Notes under the pieces: model-generated
Told to the model about the DNA's origin: nothing
What the model saw: the letters and a program-made list of their open reading frames with translations, nothing else
The model's database searches: none
Assembly (NCBI GenBank): GCA_002410125.1
Contig: DHQH01000075.1
Coordinates: 1,999 to 19,739, forward strand
Source of the DNA: Alphaproteobacteria bacterium UBA5343
GTDB lineage: Bacteria > Pseudomonadota > Alphaproteobacteria > RF32 > UBA5343
Direction: 5' to 3'
DNA length: 17,741 bases
Position numbers and translations under genes: made by a program
In this document: piece after piece, positions 15,081 to 17,741 of the stretch
How positions within the stretch are numbered: the first letter of the stretch is position 1
Layout: every line of letters starts with the position of its first letter

Positions 15081-15854
15081 AGCTTCTTTCCAATAACTCT
15101 CCATCTGATTAAGAGACATATTTTTTAGTGATATGTTGGTTTCTTTAGCTCTTTTTTCTATGTGATGGAATCTATTGATAAATTTTTGATTAGCCGCTCT
15201 TAAGGCTTGCTCTGGGTCTATATTTGATTTTCTAGCTATATTTATAGATGCAAATAATAAATCACCTATTTCTTCAAAGATTTTATCTTGTTCTCTTGTT
15301 TCTTTAGTTAGTTCATCTTCAACTTCTTGTAATTCACTTTTAATACTTGATATAACATCAATATCAGTATCCCAATCAAAACCAACTTTAGATACTTTTT
15401 GGGTGAGTTTATTGGCAATGGTCATTGCAGGCATGTTCATAGGGATATTATCTAAAATAGAATCTGCTTCTGGTTCGCCAGCTCTTTCTTTTTTCTTTTG
15501 TTGTTCCCATAAGATATTCACTTCATCAATTGAAAGTTTTTTATCACTTAATATTGGGCCATATCTGTGTTTCATTTTATCATCTACAGTTTTTGCAACA
15601 TCTTCAAAATCAAATAAATTTTGTTCTTTATACATTTGAGAAAAATAAACAACTTGATATAATAAATCACCAATTTCACTTTTTATATCTTTGATATTTC
15701 CATTTTCTATAGCATCAGCTACTTCATAGGCTTCTAATAACATATAGGGAACTATAGTTTCTGGGGTTTGTTGAATATCCCAAGAGCAACCTGTTTCTTT
15801 ATCTCTTAACTTTGCCATTGTTTCTAATAATTTTTTAGTATTTTTTAAACTCAT
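15060..15854 (-). CDS. mazG: nucleoside triphosphate pyrophosphohydrolase MazG
   Basis: Hydrolyses (d)NTPs to NMP and pyrophosphate as a house-cleaning enzyme. 264 aa, the full tandem form like E. coli MazG. Domain 1 has CSWDIQQTPETIVPYMLLEAYEVADAI with metal-binding E41, E44, E60 and D63. Domain 2 begins VGFDWD and has E174, E177, E195 and D198 in SELQE and EEIGD. In both domains the first Glu of the EExxE string is changed (Leu40, Ser173), but the ligands known from E. coli MazG align with kept residues. The RRHPHVF segment between domains reads HRYGPIL here. GAGG (15864-15867 on this strand) is 9 nt before the start. mazG also follows hflX in many Alphaproteobacteria, though here it is inverted. 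Confidence 0.93.
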   Translation of the reverse strand: MSLKNTKKLLETMAKLRDKETGCSWDIQQTPETIVPYMLLEAYEVADAIENGNIKDIKSEIGDLLYQVVYFSQMYKEQNLFDFEDVAKTVDDKMKHRYGPILSDKKLSIDEVNILWEQQKKKERAGEPEADSILDNIPMNMPAMTIANKLTQKVSKVGFDWDTDIDVISSIKSELQEVEDELTKETREQDKIFEEIGDLLFASINIARKSNIDPEQALRAANQKFINRFHHIEKRAKETNISLKNMSLNQMESYWKEAKNLQNK

Positions 15855-15887
15855 TTTCTTTAACCTCTTTCGTATAACTTAATAAAA

Positions 15888-15915
15888 ATTATAAATAGGA
15901 TTGGCTATTATGCAA
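15888..15915 (-). promoter_or_regulatory. candidate promoter for mazG
   Basis: On the minus strand TTGCAT (15910-15915) and TATAAT (15888-15893) are 16 nt apart. The -35 overlaps the start codon of the divergent phosphorylase gene. The -10 is perfect and the -35 matches 3 of 6. Confidence 0.35.
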
Positions 15916-17574
15916 GATAAATATATGAATATCATTAAAGAGAATTTAATAAAAATCTATGGAGATAAAGATACAGAATATATTATAGGTGAGCTATCAA
16001 ATGACCTTCAAAACTCTTCTTCTGATACGGTTAAATCTGAGTTTTCTGAAAAAGATATGTATCTAATTACATATGCAGATAGTGTTAATGAAGAGGGGAT
16101 TGCTCCGCTTCAGACTTTACATAAATTTGCTAACAAATATCTAAAAGGGATTTTTAATAATATTCATATTTTACCTTTTTATCCATATTCTTCTGATGAT
16201 GGTTTTTCGGTAATTGATTATGAAGAAGTAAATCATGCTTTTGGTAGTTGGGTAGATATTAAAAATATGCAAAAAGATTTTGATTTGATGTTTGATTATG
16301 TAGTTAATCATATCTCTGCAAAATCTGATTGGTTTAAAGGGTTTTTAGATGGTAATGAAAGATATTCTAAATATTTTATAGAACAAGACTGGGTTGATGA
16401 TTTAACTAAAGTAACAAGGCCTAGGAGTCTTCCTTTATTGACAGAGTTTGATACTAAGAATGGAAAGAAGAATGTTTGGACGACATTTAGTGAAGATCAG
16501 ATTGATCTCAATTTTGCAAGTCCTGATGTGTTTATTGATACTACAAAAATCTTGTTAAAATATATTGATAATGGAGCTAAAACTATTAGGCTTGATGCGA
16601 TTGGTTATCTTTGGAAAGAAGTTGGGACTAGTTGTATCCATCAGGAAAATACGCATTTGATTATTCAAACTTGGCAGGCAATTGTTCAATATTTAGAAAA
16701 AGATGTAAGGCTGATTGCTGAGGTAAATGAAACTCACAGTGCTAATATGGGATATATTGGAAACAAAGACAAAGAAGAATCTAATATGGTTTATGAGTTT
16801 GCTGTTGCAAGTCTTACTCTTCATGCGATTGTTACAGGGTGTGCAAAATATATAAATAGCTTTGCTGATGATATTGGAAAAACTAAAATTAAAGATGGTT
16901 TTACTTATGTTAATTTACTTGCCTGTCATGATGGGGTTGGACTTAACTCTCTAAATGGTTTTTTATCTGAAGATGAAAAAAAAGATTTTTTAGGTATTAT
17001 GCATGATAGAGGTCATTTATTTGGATATAAAAATGTAGCTGGAGAAAAAAGAGAATATGAACTTAATTCGACTTATTTTGATGCCTTAAAAGCACCACAA
17101 GAGAGTTTTGAAATTGGGTTTAATAAATTTATGTTGGCTCACTTTATTTTACTTAGTCAAAAAGGGGTTCCTTTTATTTATATTAATAGTTTGTTTGGAG
17201 CTAGAAATTATTTAGAAGGTGTAAAGAAAACAGGGATGAATAGGACTAGCAATAGAGAGAAGTTTGATTTGGATAGAATTGAAAAATCCTTTAATAAAGA
17301 AAGTAATGAAAAGCAAATTTTTGATGGGTTGACTGATTTAATAAAAATTAGGCAATCTCAAGATCTTTTTCACCCAGTTAGATCTGAGCAAAGAGTGATT
17401 GATTTGGGTGATGAAGTTTTTGCAATTGAGCGAGAAGTAAATGGTAAGAAGTTAATCGCAATTGCTAATGTTACAGCAAGAAAAGTAAGTGTAGATATTA
17501 AAGGAAAAGATATAATAACAGGTCAAGAGTTCGATGGGGAGTTAAAACCTTATCAATATGTATGGGTGGTGTAG
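15910..17574 (+). CDS. GH13_18 sugar phosphorylase, probably glucosylglycerate phosphorylase-like
   Basis: Retaining alpha-glucoside phosphorylase of the sucrose-phosphorylase subfamily, releasing alpha-glucose-1-phosphate. 554 aa, longer than sucrose phosphorylases (~490-500) and near E. coli YcjM (~559), a glucosylglycerate phosphorylase. Visible: ITYADSV and FNNIHILPFYPYSSDDGFSV (region I area), FDLMFDYVVNHIS, RPRSLPLLTEF, VWTTFSEDQIDLNFASP, IRLDAIGYLWKE with nucleophile D229, LIAEVNETH with acid/base E271, and CHDGVG with H340-D341. RPR-LPLLTEF and LWKE-GTSCIH are typical of the YcjM-like branch. ATG 15910 with AGGA at 15897-15900 is preferred to TTG 15901. The substrate (glucosylglycerate, a compatible solute, or sucrose) is inferred from length and motifs only. 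Confidence 0.85.
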   Translation: MQDKYMNIIKENLIKIYGDKDTEYIIGELSNDLQNSSSDTVKSEFSEKDMYLITYADSVNEEGIAPLQTLHKFANKYLKGIFNNIHILPFYPYSSDDGFSVIDYEEVNHAFGSWVDIKNMQKDFDLMFDYVVNHISAKSDWFKGFLDGNERYSKYFIEQDWVDDLTKVTRPRSLPLLTEFDTKNGKKNVWTTFSEDQIDLNFASPDVFIDTTKILLKYIDNGAKTIRLDAIGYLWKEVGTSCIHQENTHLIIQTWQAIVQYLEKDVRLIAEVNETHSANMGYIGNKDKEESNMVYEFAVASLTLHAIVTGCAKYINSFADDIGKTKIKDGFTYVNLLACHDGVGLNSLNGFLSEDEKKDFLGIMHDRGHLFGYKNVAGEKREYELNSTYFDALKAPQESFEIGFNKFMLAHFILLSQKGVPFIYINSLFGARNYLEGVKKTGMNRTSNREKFDLDRIEKSFNKESNEKQIFDGLTDLIKIRQSQDLFHPVRSEQRVIDLGDEVFAIEREVNGKKLIAIANVTARKVSVDIKGKDIITGQEFDGELKPYQYVWVV

Positions 17575-17594
17575 GGTTAGTATTGAATTAATAT

Positions 17595-17622
17595 AAAAAA
17601 TGGCGAAGTCGGGAATTACGCC
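17595..17622 (-). terminator. intrinsic terminator of a minus-strand transcript
   Basis: Read on the minus strand, GGCG-(T)-AA pairs with TT-CGCC (17622 down to 17602), followed by A and six T (17600-17595). This is a proper GC hairpin plus U-run in minus orientation only; on the plus strand no T-run follows. It ends a transcript coming from beyond the right edge. Confidence 0.5.
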
Positions 17623-17741
17623 GCTGGCGAATATAAATATTCTTGCTTGCGTGCAGTCGTAAACGGTTTCAATTCTTTACACTCTTAAAACCTACTTCTT
17701 GTGCCCCCCCCTTCGTGGGTCGAACCGTCCACCGCTAATAA
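17602..17741 (-). ncRNA. possible structured RNA, perhaps a split tmRNA coding piece (partial)
   Basis: These bases are clearly richer in G+C than the genes to the left and have no convincing long reading frame. On the minus strand they hold several hairpins: GTGG/CCAC at 17732-17715, GGTTT/AAACC at 17692-17665, and GAATA/TATTC at 17642-17629, then the terminator. TTCGAC (17724-17719), a motif found near the tmRNA 5' end, is followed 65 nt later by GCA and an open frame of 12 codons, ARKQEYLYSPAA, then TAA; in E. coli the spacing is about 69. Alphaproteobacterial tmRNA is permuted, with the coding piece last, which suits a terminator here. Against it, the tag lacks the usual AN(D/E) start and LAA/VAA end, and the 5' end is not GGGG. 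A different RNA is equally possible. Confidence 0.3.

Noticed and set aside
15403..15639. Plus-strand open frame of 78 codons
   Set aside because: Antisense to mazG between its two domains; no ribosome-binding site or motif.
17600..17663. Tiny frame ATG GCG AAG ... TAA (20 codons) on the plus strand
   Set aside because: No ribosome-binding site; lies in the hairpin-rich, terminator-containing end.
17715..17735. GGTTCGACC on the minus strand as a tRNA T-arm
   Set aside because: The flanking bases do not form the 5-bp stem with a 7-nt loop and no acceptor stem or CCA is present.
17694..17741. Minus-strand frame reading LLAVDGSTHEGGG, reminiscent of the THEGEE motif of Kdo transferase
   Set aside because: It stops within 19 codons, the key GEE is GGG, and the G-run alone explains the glycines.
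1..17741. CRISPR array, insertion sequence, prophage, toxin-antitoxin module or tRNA
   Set aside because: No regularly spaced direct repeats with spacers, no transposase or integrase motifs, no toxin family and no tRNA cloverleaf were seen on either strand.

Overview
The window is a compact, low-GC stretch with mostly T/A-ending third codon positions. It most likely comes from an uncultured alphaproteobacterium of Rhodospirillales-like type. The main evidence is the block dusB - trkA - hfq - hflX - membrane ORF - mazG, a chromosomal neighbourhood typical of Alphaproteobacteria. A 57-aa DUF6898-like ORF and a giant two-helix membrane/coiled-coil protein of alphaproteobacterial style agree with this. 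Genes are packed tightly: gaps of 1-5 nt, an ATGA start/stop overlap, and two convergent pairs whose stop codons interlock on one TTAA.

Layout. 1-107: edge, perhaps the tail of an upstream gene. 108-1085: a GNAT acetyltransferase and the small DUF6898-like gene. 1086-1212: a gap with a perfect DnaA-box match and a long hairpin. 1213-5205: a 1330-aa protein with two N-terminal membrane helices, a coiled-coil rod of about 1070 residues and a small C-terminal domain. I find that the rod is built from 44 units of exactly 25 residues with only three register shifts; this is the most striking feature of the window. 5208-7270: nagA (GlcNAc-6-P deacetylase) convergent with a double-SIS sugar-phosphate isomerase/deaminase-like gene. 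7369-8355: galE. These three point to amino-sugar and cell-envelope carbohydrate metabolism. 8352-9650 (minus): a 432-aa protein I cannot assign. 9810-14486: an unassigned 195-aa protein, dusB, trkA, hfq and hflX, then a 191-aa membrane protein (14483-15058) coupled to hflX. 15060-15854 (minus): mazG. 15910-17574: a GH13_18 sugar phosphorylase, probably glucosylglycerate phosphorylase-like.

The ntrB-ntrC-ntrY-ntrX genes that usually lie between dusB and trkA in Alphaproteobacteria are missing; only 51 bp separate the two. This suggests loss or relocation of the nitrogen two-component systems.

The last ~140 bp are much richer in G+C than the rest. On the minus strand they carry several hairpins and end in an intrinsic terminator. 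This looks like the 3' part of a structured RNA entering from the right. A TTCGAC motif followed 65 nt later by a short AA-stop reading frame makes a split (permuted) tmRNA coding piece possible but unproven.

Start codons were re-chosen by Shine-Dalgarno position for galE, the 432-aa gene, the 195-aa gene and the phosphorylase. hflX appears to start at TTG.
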